From JAGVJT01 sp964513205 (GTDB taxonomy: Bacteria > Pseudomonadota > Gammaproteobacteria > Legionellales > Legionellaceae), in the NCBI GenBank assembly GCA_964513205.1, contig CAZELP010000001.1, forward strand, positions 62,001-126,000: a DNA stretch of 64,000 nucleotides, given 5' to 3'. Numbering within the stretch: position 1 is the first letter of the stretch; the number at the start of each line of letters is the position of its first letter. Shown one piece after another: positions 1 to 7,229 of this stretch. Under the pieces are notes generated by a model that saw only the letters and a list, made by a program, of their open reading frames with translations, had not been told where the DNA came from and made no database searches. The position numbers were made by a program, and so were the translations under genes.

Positions 1-315
1 CCTAAGTTTTTTGCTGGAACAGACAGCGCGCCTCATCCTCAAGAGGCAAAAGAGAGTGCGTGTGGTTGTGCTGGCATTTTTTCAGCGCCATATGCGGTCT
101 GCCTGTACGCCGAAATTTTTGAAAAAGAAAATCAATTGACGCGATTGAATGCCTTTCTATCAGAATATGGAGCGGATTTTTATGAAAAGCCTTACAATAA
201 AGAATCTCTCACGCTTCAACGTATTCCTCAGCAAGTTCCATTAACATTGCCTTTAGGCACAACGCGAGTTATTCCTGTTGCAGCAGGCGAAACACTCCCT
301 TGGAGTATTGTTTAG
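1..315 (+). CDS. pyrC: Dihydroorotase, C-terminal part (5' end outside window)
   Basis: The open frame runs from base 1 without a start, so only the last 104 residues are present. They read as the end of a class II (PyrC) dihydroorotase, which closes carbamoyl-aspartate to dihydroorotate in pyrimidine synthesis. The segment GTDSAPH near the start, with ESACGCAG shortly after, matches the conserved metal-site and C-terminal region of the E. coli enzyme. The tail GETLPWSIV also matches the family's usual ending. The TAG stop is followed after one base by the start of rnt, so the two are probably co-transcribed. Confidence 0.88.
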   Translation, partial: PKFFAGTDSAPHPQEAKESACGCAGIFSAPYAVCLYAEIFEKENQLTRLNAFLSEYGADFYEKPYNKESLTLQRIPQQVPLTLPLGTTRVIPVAAGETLPWSIV

Positions 316-316
316 C

Positions 317-922
317 ATGAACATCAAAGAACGTTTTAGAGGTTATTTACCCGTTGTAATCGATGTTGAAACGGGTGGTCTCGATCCTAAAAAACATGCA
401 CTACTTGAAATAGGCATGACCCTGATTAAATTAAATCAAGAGTGTTTTTTTGAGCCTGGGGAATCTTTTTTTGAACATATCATGCCATTTGAGGGGGCAG
501 AGCTCGATCCTGTGTCACTCGCCTTTAATCAAATCGATCCCTATCAGCCGCTTCGATTTGCTGTTGATGAAAAAACCGGACTAGAGCGTTTGTTTAAGCT
601 GATCCGATCTGAGCTAAAACAAACTCGCTGCCAGAGGGCTGTTTTAGTGGGTCACAATGCGTGGTTCGATTTACTTTTCTTGAATGAAGCCATTCAACGC
701 ACCAGCCTAAAATCACCTTTTCATGCATTTACATGCTTTGATACAGCCACGCTCAGTGCGGTATTTTACGGGCAGACGGTTCTTGCAAAAGCCGCAATGG
801 CATCAAAAGTTGACTTTGATACAGCAGAGGCACATTCGGCTCTTTATGATGCTCAAAAGACAGCTGAGCTTTTTTGCAATATATTAAACGAACAAAAAAA
901 CATCCCTCCTTTCTCAGAATAA
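317..922 (+). CDS. rnt: Ribonuclease T
   Basis: A 201-residue DEDDh exonuclease that trims the 3' ends of tRNA and other stable RNAs and can also act on single-stranded DNA. The first acidic pair sits in VIDVETGG (about residues 15-22). The HNAWFDLLF segment carries the next Asp, and the last motif, HSALYDAQKT near residue 176, supplies the catalytic His and final Asp. I chose ATG 317 because it directly follows the pyrC stop and gives the family N-terminus; an in-frame start at 278 lies inside pyrC. The last codons double as part of a terminator hairpin for the convergent peroxiredoxin operon. Length is close to the roughly 215 aa of E. coli RNase T. Confidence 0.93.
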   Translation: MNIKERFRGYLPVVIDVETGGLDPKKHALLEIGMTLIKLNQECFFEPGESFFEHIMPFEGAELDPVSLAFNQIDPYQPLRFAVDEKTGLERLFKLIRSELKQTRCQRAVLVGHNAWFDLLFLNEAIQRTSLKSPFHAFTCFDTATLSAVFYGQTVLAKAAMASKVDFDTAEAHSALYDAQKTAELFCNILNEQKNIPPFSE

Positions 923-933
923 AAAGGAGGGAT
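891..933 (-). terminator. Rho-independent terminator of the grxD-peroxiredoxin operon
   Basis: An 11-bp perfect stem (902-912 with 923-933) encloses a 10-base loop. Read on the minus strand it is followed by G and then eight T. The plus-strand side has no T tract, so it should work only for the minus-strand operon. The left arm and T tract lie inside the rnt coding sequence, and the rnt stop codon is in the loop. Confidence 0.85.
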
Positions 934-941
934 AAAAGGCA

Positions 942-1547
942 TTATAAATCTTTTGCATGCTCAGCAAGATATGCCGCAACACCTTGTGGAGAGGCTTTCA
1001 TTCCGCTCTTGCCTTTTTGCCAACCAGCAGGACAAACTTCTCCATGCGTGTCGAAAAATTGCACCGCATCAATAAGACGTAAGATCTCATCTACACTACG
1101 ACCAATTGGTAAATCATTGACAATTTGTGAACGAACAACACCATTGGCATCAATAATAAATGCACCGCGGAGTGCGACACCAGCTACAGGATGCTCAACT
1201 CCATAAGACTTACAGATTGCATGTGTAATATCTGCAGCTAAAGTATACTCCACAGGACCAATACCGCCGGCCTCGATGGGCGTATTACGGTAAGCATTGT
1301 GTGTAAAGTGTGAATCGACAGAAACCGCAACAACCTCAACCCCACGCTCTTTAAAAGCGCTCATACGATGGTTGACCGCAATCAACTCAGAGGGACAAAC
1401 AAAAGTAAAATCCAACGGATAAAAGAAAACAAGTCCGTACTTGCCCTTAATGTGCTCATGTAAATTGAATTTATCAACGATTTGACCATTTCCAAGTACA
1501 GCAGGTACTGTGAAATCAGGCGCTTTATGACCGACTAATACACTCAT
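942..1547 (-). CDS. 2-Cys peroxiredoxin (AhpC/Prx1 family)
   Basis: A 201-residue thiol peroxidase that reduces hydrogen peroxide and organic hydroperoxides in the cytoplasm. The peroxidatic cysteine is C51 in FTFVCPSEL, and the resolving cysteine is C172 in GEVCPAGW, so it is a typical 2-Cys enzyme. Length and motifs fit the AhpC2-like proteins of Legionella and Coxiella. ATG 1547 has GGAGAG six bases upstream; an in-frame start 18 bases further up lacks this. It lies 20 bases behind grxD on the same strand, and the pair shares the terminator at 891-933. No ahpD or ahpF gene is next to it, so the electron donor is not shown here. Confidence 0.93.
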   Translation of the reverse strand: MSVLVGHKAPDFTVPAVLGNGQIVDKFNLHEHIKGKYGLVFFYPLDFTFVCPSELIAVNHRMSAFKERGVEVVAVSVDSHFTHNAYRNTPIEAGGIGPVEYTLAADITHAICKSYGVEHPVAGVALRGAFIIDANGVVRSQIVNDLPIGRSVDEILRLIDAVQFFDTHGEVCPAGWQKGKSGMKASPQGVAAYLAEHAKDL

Positions 1548-1567
1548 TTTTCTCTCCAAAATCAATA

Positions 1568-1885
1568 TTATTTTTTGAAAGCTTCACGCAATAACGGCTC
1601 GAGCTCTCCCTGTTCATACATTTCAGCGATAATGTCAGAACCGCCAATTAATTCCCCATTGACATACAATTGTGGAAACGTAGGCCAATTGGCAATTTGT
1701 GGCAAAGTTTGTCTAATCTCTGGATTTGCCAATACATCAATATAAGCAAAATCAACCCCACACGCGCTAATACACTGAACAGCTCGAGCAGAAAAACCAC
1801 ATTGTGGAAATTTTGGGCTGCCTTTCATATAAAGGATGATTGCATTATCAGCAATTTGTTGTTTAATTTGCGTAATAATATCCAC
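1568..1885 (-). CDS. grxD: Monothiol glutaredoxin Grx4 type
   Basis: A 105-residue CGFS-type glutaredoxin. These proteins bind and pass on [2Fe-2S] clusters together with BolA-like partners rather than acting as general reductants. The cluster-ligand cysteine is C29 in PQCGFS, with the glutathione-site features WPTFPQLYV and GGSDI downstream. The start codon is GTG at 1885, with GAGAGGAAT just upstream. It is the first gene of a two-gene unit with the peroxiredoxin, which suggests a joint role in redox and iron-sulfur stress; that is inference from the neighbourhood. Confidence 0.93.
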   Translation of the reverse strand: MDIITQIKQQIADNAIILYMKGSPKFPQCGFSARAVQCISACGVDFAYIDVLANPEIRQTLPQIANWPTFPQLYVNGELIGGSDIIAEMYEQGELEPLLREAFKK

Positions 1886-2042
1886 GATATTCCTCTCAAC
1901 GACTTTTAATCAGAAGAAGGAGTATACGTCATTTTCTTTCATCGTTGAATCATCAAATGCGCTTTCGCTTGTATTTAACCGATTGTCATCTCAACAAAAA
2001 TAAAGTATCATGAAGCGAGGCGTCTGGTTTTTCGAGGAAAAG

Positions 2043-2363
2043 ATGATTAAATCGGAACTAATTGAAACACTCGCATCAGAGTTAACACACTTAACGGAAC
2101 AACAAGTCTCAGAGGCCGTGCATTGCATTCTCGATGTCATGAGCCAAACCCTCGTTGAAGGCGGGCGTATCGAAATTCGTGGATTTGGTAGCTTCGCACT
2201 TCGAAAAAAGCTTCCTCGTCATGCGCATAATCCCAAAACGGGCCAAAAGATAAAAACCCAATCTAAATTCTCCGCGCACTTCAAACCGGGAAAAGAACTT
2301 CGTGAGCGAGTGAACGAATCAAAAGCCCATTACCCCCTGAAAAAAGGCAAAAAAGAATCATAG
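2043..2363 (+). CDS. ihfB: Integration host factor beta subunit
   Basis: A 106-residue HU/IHF-fold DNA-bending protein. MIKSELIETL and the long central segment match IhfB. RGFGSF opens the beta-arm region and NPKTGQ is the arm-tip motif that carries the intercalating proline. The start at 2043 is preceded by GAGGAAAAG, whereas the further upstream in-frame ATG (2010) would add an unlikely leader. The protein is about a dozen residues longer than the usual 94 aa, with a Lys-rich tail ending KKGKKES. IHF bends DNA at oriC and many promoters; a candidate oriC lies in this window. Confidence 0.9.
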   Translation: MIKSELIETLASELTHLTEQQVSEAVHCILDVMSQTLVEGGRIEIRGFGSFALRKKLPRHAHNPKTGQKIKTQSKFSAHFKPGKELRERVNESKAHYPLKKGKKES

Positions 2364-2413
2364 AGATTCAGGTCTTTTCCCATATATAGATTCTATAAAA
2401 TGGCATATTAACC

Positions 2414-2442
2414 TGTGTATGACAAAAGATTTATCATACACA
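2414..2442. repeat. Intergenic inverted repeat between ihfB and dcd
   Basis: The perfect 9-bp arms TGTGTATGA (2414-2422) and TCATACACA (2434-2442) are separated by 11 bases. They lie in the 131-bp gap between two convergent genes. Neither side has a T tract, so this is not a classical terminator. It could be a weak bidirectional stop or a protein-binding site. Confidence 0.5.
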
Positions 2443-2494
2443 AGTCCAGTTCAAGCAGAGTGTATTGATCATTCACCCGCTCGACTCAAAACCA

Positions 2495-3061
2495 TCAGGT
2501 TGTGGGCAATGTAACGCCTGTTTGTCCTTGATATTTTCCCTTTCTATCGCGATACGAAACAGCACACACTTCTTGTGCTTCCAGAAAAATCATTTGAGCA
2601 ACACCCTCATTGGCATAAATTTTTGCTGGCAGCGTCGTTGTATTTGAAAATTCCAGCGTAACATGCCCTTCCCACTCCGGCTCAAGAGGCGTTACATTCA
2701 CAATAATGCCACAGCGAGCGTAAGTCGATTTTCCTAAACAAATGGTCAAAATATTTCTTGGAATTTTGAAATACTCTACGGTTCTTGCAAGCGCAAAAGA
2801 ATTGGGAGGAATAATACAAACGTCTGACTCAACATCAATAAAGCTGCTTTTATCAAAAGCTTTGGGATCCACAATTGCCGAATTGATATTTGTAAAAACT
2901 TTAAATTCGTTGGCACAACGCACATCGTAGCCGTAACTTGAAACACCATAAGAAATAATACGGCCCTGCTCATTTTCACGCACTTGTTCGCTTGAGAAAG
3001 GTGAAATCATATTGTGCTCAAGCGCCATATGCTTAATCCACTGATCAGACTTAATTGACAT
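2495..3061 (-). CDS. dcd: dCTP deaminase
   Basis: A 188-residue trimeric enzyme that turns dCTP into dUTP for thymidylate synthesis. The active-site signature GKSTYARCGI supplies the conserved Ser and Arg, and the following EPEWEGHVTLEFSN contains the catalytic Glu. Length equals the usual 188 aa form. ATG 3061 has AGGTAGGTG upstream; the in-frame codon at 3091 is less likely. It lies downstream of the LbtU-like gene on the same strand, with a strong hairpin (3097-3122) between them. Confidence 0.93.
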   Translation of the reverse strand: MSIKSDQWIKHMALEHNMISPFSSEQVRENEQGRIISYGVSSYGYDVRCANEFKVFTNINSAIVDPKAFDKSSFIDVESDVCIIPPNSFALARTVEYFKIPRNILTICLGKSTYARCGIIVNVTPLEPEWEGHVTLEFSNTTTLPAKIYANEGVAQMIFLEAQEVCAVSYRDRKGKYQGQTGVTLPTT

Positions 3062-3096
3062 CGCGTCACCTACCTTTTTATAAAAACCCATTCACA

Positions 3097-3122
3097 ACAA
3101 GTGCCGAAAAATCGGCACTTGT
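3097..3122 (-). terminator. Strong hairpin between the LbtU-like gene and dcd
   Basis: A perfect 11-bp stem (3097-3107 with 3112-3122) has a 4-base loop. It sits 18 bases after the stop of the porin gene and 36 bases before the dcd start on the same strand. There is no T tract after it, so it may be a weak terminator, an mRNA-end stabiliser or a 5' UTR element of dcd. Confidence 0.5.
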
Positions 3123-3140
3123 ACAAAAAGCCCAGTTCAA

Positions 3141-4760
3141 TTAAAAATACACACCCAACTGGAACAAGACTGTATCTGAAGCGCCACCCGTACCAATTGT
3201 ATTTTGGTTGACCACACCCTGCGGTGCGGCACCATTGGCATATTGATTTTTACCGTAATCAATATCATGACGATATTCAATGCTCTCAATGGTATCACGC
3301 CATATTGAAATATTATAGACCGCATTAATTCGTTGCTGAGGCACATTTAATGCCAAAGCTTCTGCTGTCCATTGATACCCAACGCCAACAGATGACGGTC
3401 TATTAAATGACATAAAAGTCACCCCGCCTTCTAATTGAGCGGCTTGAGGTTGAGCGCCTTGACCATTAAAGCTCAAATCTTGAATACGGAAAGGTTCTGT
3501 TGCAATCACCCACTCTGCCATTATGTTGTAACGCTCAAAACTAATGCTGGTATGCGCGCCAAATCCTGGAATCTTTTTAACGTTCTCACTTCCATTTGAT
3601 AAAGAACCAAATCCACCAAATGTCGTTCCAGGAACAGATCCTGTTCGCTGCATTCCGCCTGCATTATTCAAAGAACTAACAAAGCTTCCACCTATTTCCC
3701 CTGCAAATTTTCGAACCGTAAAAATGTACCCTAAATTCGCTCCACCGACACCCGAACTACCTAAAGTCGTATCCCCGGTAAAACCGTAAATCGCAGCAAA
3801 AGGGCCCGTTGAAGTTTGGGATTTATATCCCAAAATAAAAGGACGATTTTTGGTACGAGAAATTAACATCGGCAATGTTGGACTGATCATCGATGTTGAA
3901 TATCGCCCATAAGGAATATAAATTTGACCGGCCGTAAAATAAAACGGAGTACGATCCAAATCACCAATATTCACAAACCCCATGTTTAAATTAAATGAGG
4001 AATTGGCAATCCGTTGACCGCTATAGGCAGGAGGAGAAGCATCATATGCAATTCCCATATATGCTTGTACTTTATCATTTAGAGAAGCCGCAATATCAAG
4101 TTCATTCGCACCTAAAGTCACATCTCCTTGAGCAGGCCCGACATATCGACGCCCAATTGTGGCAAGCGGCTCAAGCTTACCGCTTAACAAAACAACAGGC
4201 AGGTTAGGCAAAGGGTAATCGAGACGATCGAATGCACGATACAACCGTCGGCGTTGCTCCATCAAACGGATATCGCGGTTAATACTGGAGATGTTCACAA
4301 TATAATCCGAACCATCAAACGCCGGGCGAGACCCCAAATAAGGAGAGCTCACAACAGGCATACCCGCAATGTAAGTGACAATATTATTGTCTGCAATCAA
4401 CGCGGCAGGATAAAATTCTAATTTCTCTGGATGCTTATCGAGAGAGTGTACTTTAACAACCGCATCATGAACCCCTATTTTCGGTTTTACATGTGCATGA
4501 GGGCCTTTTTTTCGATGTTTTTTCGTCTTTTGAGTAGTGGCGTTATCCGTCGTCACTGCATTTGACGTAGCGGATGTTTCGGCTTGTTTTTTTTCTGATG
4601 ACTTCAATGATTGACTCATCGAGGCCAGCTTAGATTGTAGGAGTTGAGTTTCCTGTTGCAGTTGGTGAATCTGATTTGCTAAATCTTGTTCATTTTCCGT
4701 TGCATATAATGGAGAAGACAACCAGGCAAAAACCAGACAGCTTACAGCACTTCGTTTCAC
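3141..4760 (-). CDS. LbtU-like outer membrane barrel protein
   Basis: About 539 residues with a signal peptide (MKRSAVSC..SSPLYA), then a coiled-coil stretch rich in Gln and Leu (about residues 23-60). A Lys/His-rich linker follows, then a long segment with alternating aromatic and small residues that looks like a beta-barrel ending in LGVYF, a typical C-terminal barrel signature. This architecture fits the Legionella LbtU siderophore porin and related DUF3573-type proteins. I recognise the type rather than a specific ortholog. GTG 4760 is preferred because a run of five G lies 9 bases upstream and the signal peptide then starts cleanly; GTG 4775 lacks this. Confidence 0.7.
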   Translation of the reverse strand: MKRSAVSCLVFAWLSSPLYATENEQDLANQIHQLQQETQLLQSKLASMSQSLKSSEKKQAETSATSNAVTTDNATTQKTKKHRKKGPHAHVKPKIGVHDAVVKVHSLDKHPEKLEFYPAALIADNNIVTYIAGMPVVSSPYLGSRPAFDGSDYIVNISSINRDIRLMEQRRRLYRAFDRLDYPLPNLPVVLLSGKLEPLATIGRRYVGPAQGDVTLGANELDIAASLNDKVQAYMGIAYDASPPAYSGQRIANSSFNLNMGFVNIGDLDRTPFYFTAGQIYIPYGRYSTSMISPTLPMLISRTKNRPFILGYKSQTSTGPFAAIYGFTGDTTLGSSGVGGANLGYIFTVRKFAGEIGGSFVSSLNNAGGMQRTGSVPGTTFGGFGSLSNGSENVKKIPGFGAHTSISFERYNIMAEWVIATEPFRIQDLSFNGQGAQPQAAQLEGGVTFMSFNRPSSVGVGYQWTAEALALNVPQQRINAVYNISIWRDTIESIEYRHDIDYGKNQYANGAAPQGVVNQNTIGTGGASDTVLFQLGVYF

Positions 4761-4794
4761 TATACGTACCCCCACTTGTTTTTATTGAGGGCTG

Positions 4795-4800
4795 ATTATA
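4795..4800 (-). promoter_or_regulatory. -10 box of the LbtU-like gene
   Basis: TATAAT on the minus strand lies 34 bases upstream of the GTG start. No good -35 hexamer stands 16-18 bases further up, so if this is the promoter it is a weak or activator-dependent one. Confidence 0.45.
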
Positions 4801-4884
4801 TCCATCCTTTTCGTAAAGAACTAGTAAATTTTAATGAATATTTAAAATTAAAAAACACGGCATAAATGCATTCACTCACACAAT

Positions 4885-4910
4885 AAAAAACCGCCCGAAG
4901 GCGGCTTTTT
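4885..4910 (-). terminator. Terminator of the major outer membrane protein gene
   Basis: A GC-rich stem, CCGCC with GGCGG (4891-4895 and 4900-4904), has a tetraloop and is flanked by A and T runs. On the minus strand it ends in six T. It begins 14 bases after the stop of the outer membrane protein gene. The A/T flanks are symmetric, so it could also stop plus-strand transcription. Confidence 0.88.
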
Positions 4911-4923
4911 ACGGCATAAAAAA

Positions 4924-5883
4924 TTAGGCAACATTACCCAACCATTTCAAACCAAAATACAGACCTTGTAAGCCAAAATCAGCATTCACAACGTCAAATC
5001 CTGTGCTAAGTTGCGCAGATTGAACATTGAAGTAGTTGATCCACATCCAACCCAAATCCAATGTCAAATCACCTTGAGCCATTGCGTAATCATATTTGAT
5101 ACCCAATTTTGCTTCTAACTCAGGAGAAACCATTGTTTGAGAGTTGCTTGCGTACGTGTTGCTAGGCAATACAGTGAGTGATGTCAAAGTTGTCGATTGG
5201 TTAGTTTTGGCTGTACCAACTAAAACCGCTCCAGCACCATTCGCATAAACGCCAAGACCGTTACCCCAATCGTAGCTCATATCAGCCCCTAAACGAGGAC
5301 CAAAGCCGTTGAATGTTGGATTTGCAGAAAGGCTGCTGGTGTAAGTTGAGCCATTGCCCATCGTAATGGATACAGAGTTTGCCGCACGTGCGTACTCAAC
5401 ACCACCATGGAAACGAATGTTCTTGTTTTCACCAAAGTCAACACGTTGGCCGAACTCAAGATTTACCGCATCCCATTTTGGATCAGAAGAAGCAGAGCCA
5501 ATTGCATTCACCGGACTGTTTACACCACTAGGGAAAACCAATGCACCAGACAATGTCTTAGAAGCAGAACGGTTAACATGATACCAGTTTAGATTGGCAT
5601 CACTTCCAGTTCCGTAATGATACGAGCCTTCAATCATGAATCCCCAAGCCCAATTGTTTGGATAATTTACAAAATTACCATTTGGGTTTTGTGCAACATA
5701 GTTGTATGCACCACTGGTTGAAACAGGCTCAAAATATAGAGCGCGAGCACCAAAATCCCATGCTGTAGTTTCGCATGGTACGGTGACGTTCACAGCACTG
5801 CAAATAGGTCCCATGCCGCCAGCAAAAGCAGCACCAGCAGATAGTGCAGCAATCGCCACAACTGTTTTTTTCAAATTCAACAT
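4924..5883 (-). CDS. Legionella-type major outer membrane protein
   Basis: A 319-residue protein with a clear signal peptide (MLNLKKTVVAIAAL..AAFA) and cleavage before GGMGPICSAVNV. Two early Cys (in PICSAV and VPCETTA) fit the disulfide-linked major porin of Legionella. The segment WDFGARALYFEP and the closing LQGLYFGLKWLGNVA also match the Legionella outer membrane protein family (Pfam Legionella_OMP, as I recall). It is monocistronic, with its own strong promoter (5936-5964), a GGAGAG ribosome site and a terminator (4885-4910). That arrangement suits an abundant surface protein. Legionella genomes carry many paralogs, so this need not be the principal copy. Confidence 0.85.
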   Translation of the reverse strand: MLNLKKTVVAIAALSAGAAFAGGMGPICSAVNVTVPCETTAWDFGARALYFEPVSTSGAYNYVAQNPNGNFVNYPNNWAWGFMIEGSYHYGTGSDANLNWYHVNRSASKTLSGALVFPSGVNSPVNAIGSASSDPKWDAVNLEFGQRVDFGENKNIRFHGGVEYARAANSVSITMGNGSTYTSSLSANPTFNGFGPRLGADMSYDWGNGLGVYANGAGAVLVGTAKTNQSTTLTSLTVLPSNTYASNSQTMVSPELEAKLGIKYDYAMAQGDLTLDLGWMWINYFNVQSAQLSTGFDVVNADFGLQGLYFGLKWLGNVA

Positions 5884-5935
5884 ATTCTCTCCACTTTGTT
5901 TGTTTTAAGCTTCCTGAGCTAAAGTTCTCGCAGGG

Positions 5936-5964
5936 ATTATTCAGCGCTATCTGGACATTGTCAA
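5936..5964 (-). promoter_or_regulatory. Sigma-70 promoter of the major outer membrane protein gene
   Basis: On the minus strand, TTGACA (5964-5959) and AATAAT (5941-5936) are 17 bases apart, a near-consensus promoter. The predicted transcript start near 5929 leaves a leader of about 45 bases that contains the GGAGAG ribosome site. Confidence 0.75.
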
Positions 5965-6042
5965 TATATCAAAAGTAGATTTTCTTGATTTAAAAAAACG
6001 AATCGGTCATATTTAAATTTTGATGGCCACAAACGGCAGGAA

Positions 6043-7161
6043 ATGACCTTGAAACACACACCCAAAGAACAACTTTTTTTTAGTCGAACTTACCAGAGCC
6101 AACAGCAAAACAATAAAAATCGAAGTATGATTCACTTTAACCACAATGCGTTTTTAGCTTTCAGCGCCTTGATTATTGATCATTTCATCGCGCCTCCTTC
6201 ACGAAAGCTGCACGCACCGGCAGAGTTGATTCTTAAAAATCTAGATTTACTCAAAGCGTATCCTCGCTACCCGGCACCAGAAACCACACCACAGCACTGC
6301 CTCACCTCCGAACAATATATGCATCAATTATGCTTGGTTGCGAACCAGCCCACGTTATTAGTCTGGCTTCTTCGCTCAATCGCTCTTGTCGTCAAGCGAC
6401 TTTGTATCGAAGAAATAGCACAACATCATGACTATTATCATTATATATTGGGTCATTCCATTGAGCCTGAGAAACTGCATCAGAAGGATGACATCAATGC
6501 ACTAAATCCTTATGTTGGATTAGCCCTAAGACGTGTTCTGAAATTTGATTTTGTGCAAACCGAAACAGAAGATCGAAAATCACTTCCGAAAAATACGTAC
6601 TCATCATCCATCAGAAAAACAAATACAGCGCTTATTTTACATCGCACAAAAAATGCTTATTTAGCCAGCGCCATTGTCGAACATATCGATCTTTTTAAAC
6701 CTATTTTAACACCTGAACACACACGATTTTTATGCCAAGAGGTTGAACAATATCAAGTCTCTCATTTCAATCATCATGTCCATCATCATGATGCGTATCA
6801 AAAACGTTATCTTCGCGCACAAAAACAGATTCACAACGATGCTCATTCTCTTTCTGAACTTAAATCTTTATACATCGAGAGCCTCGACAAAATATTAACC
6901 GATGAGCACACATCCGCTTTAGCGCTTTGGGGAAAAATGACCGGTGACGCAAAATCTCAGATCAAAAAAATAGAAGAAAACGCAACAGTTGTCTTAAATA
7001 AAAGGCTAGAAGAAGATCTAAAAAACACCTTATGTCGATTTTTTGCATTAGGATTTATTCGAGATGATGCTTTGTTAAAGCGAGGTCGACTCAACAGGCT
7101 CGACCAGGACAAGACATTTCTTACAGAAGAATCAGACAATAACGTCATGACATTCAGTTAA
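6043..7161 (+). CDS. Unknown His-rich protein
   Basis: A 372-residue protein I do not recognise. It has no signal peptide. The middle is mostly helical-looking, and a cluster of His (HFNHHVHHHD, about residues 241-250) might bind metal. The C-terminal third is charged, ends LTEESDNNVMTFS, and is predicted helical by eye. Acidic C-terminal patches of this kind occur in Dot/Icm substrates, which makes it an effector candidate by inference only. The start is uncertain: ATG 6043 has AGGA very close upstream, and ATG 6127 (MIHFNHN) is an alternative. It stands alone, convergent with gyrB and divergent from the outer membrane protein gene. Confidence 0.6.
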   Translation: MTLKHTPKEQLFFSRTYQSQQQNNKNRSMIHFNHNAFLAFSALIIDHFIAPPSRKLHAPAELILKNLDLLKAYPRYPAPETTPQHCLTSEQYMHQLCLVANQPTLLVWLLRSIALVVKRLCIEEIAQHHDYYHYILGHSIEPEKLHQKDDINALNPYVGLALRRVLKFDFVQTETEDRKSLPKNTYSSSIRKTNTALILHRTKNAYLASAIVEHIDLFKPILTPEHTRFLCQEVEQYQVSHFNHHVHHHDAYQKRYLRAQKQIHNDAHSLSELKSLYIESLDKILTDEHTSALALWGKMTGDAKSQIKKIEENATVVLNKRLEEDLKNTLCRFFALGFIRDDALLKRGRLNRLDQDKTFLTEESDNNVMTFS

Positions 7162-7182
7162 AAGTCATTATACTAGGAACTA

Positions 7183-7220
7183 AGGGATGACAAGGATTGT
7201 CTGACAGGATGTCGCTCCCT
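7183..7220. repeat. Compact three-arm hairpin between 6043-7161 and gyrB
   Basis: An outer stem AGGGA/TCCCT (7183-7187 with 7216-7220) encloses two short hairpins: GACAA/TTGTC (7189-7193 with 7197-7201) and GACA/TGTC (7203-7206 with 7210-7213). It lies in the 68-bp gap of a convergent pair and lacks a T tract. It may end transcription or protect gyrB mRNA. Confidence 0.35.
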
Positions 7221-7229
7221 CACTCCTTC

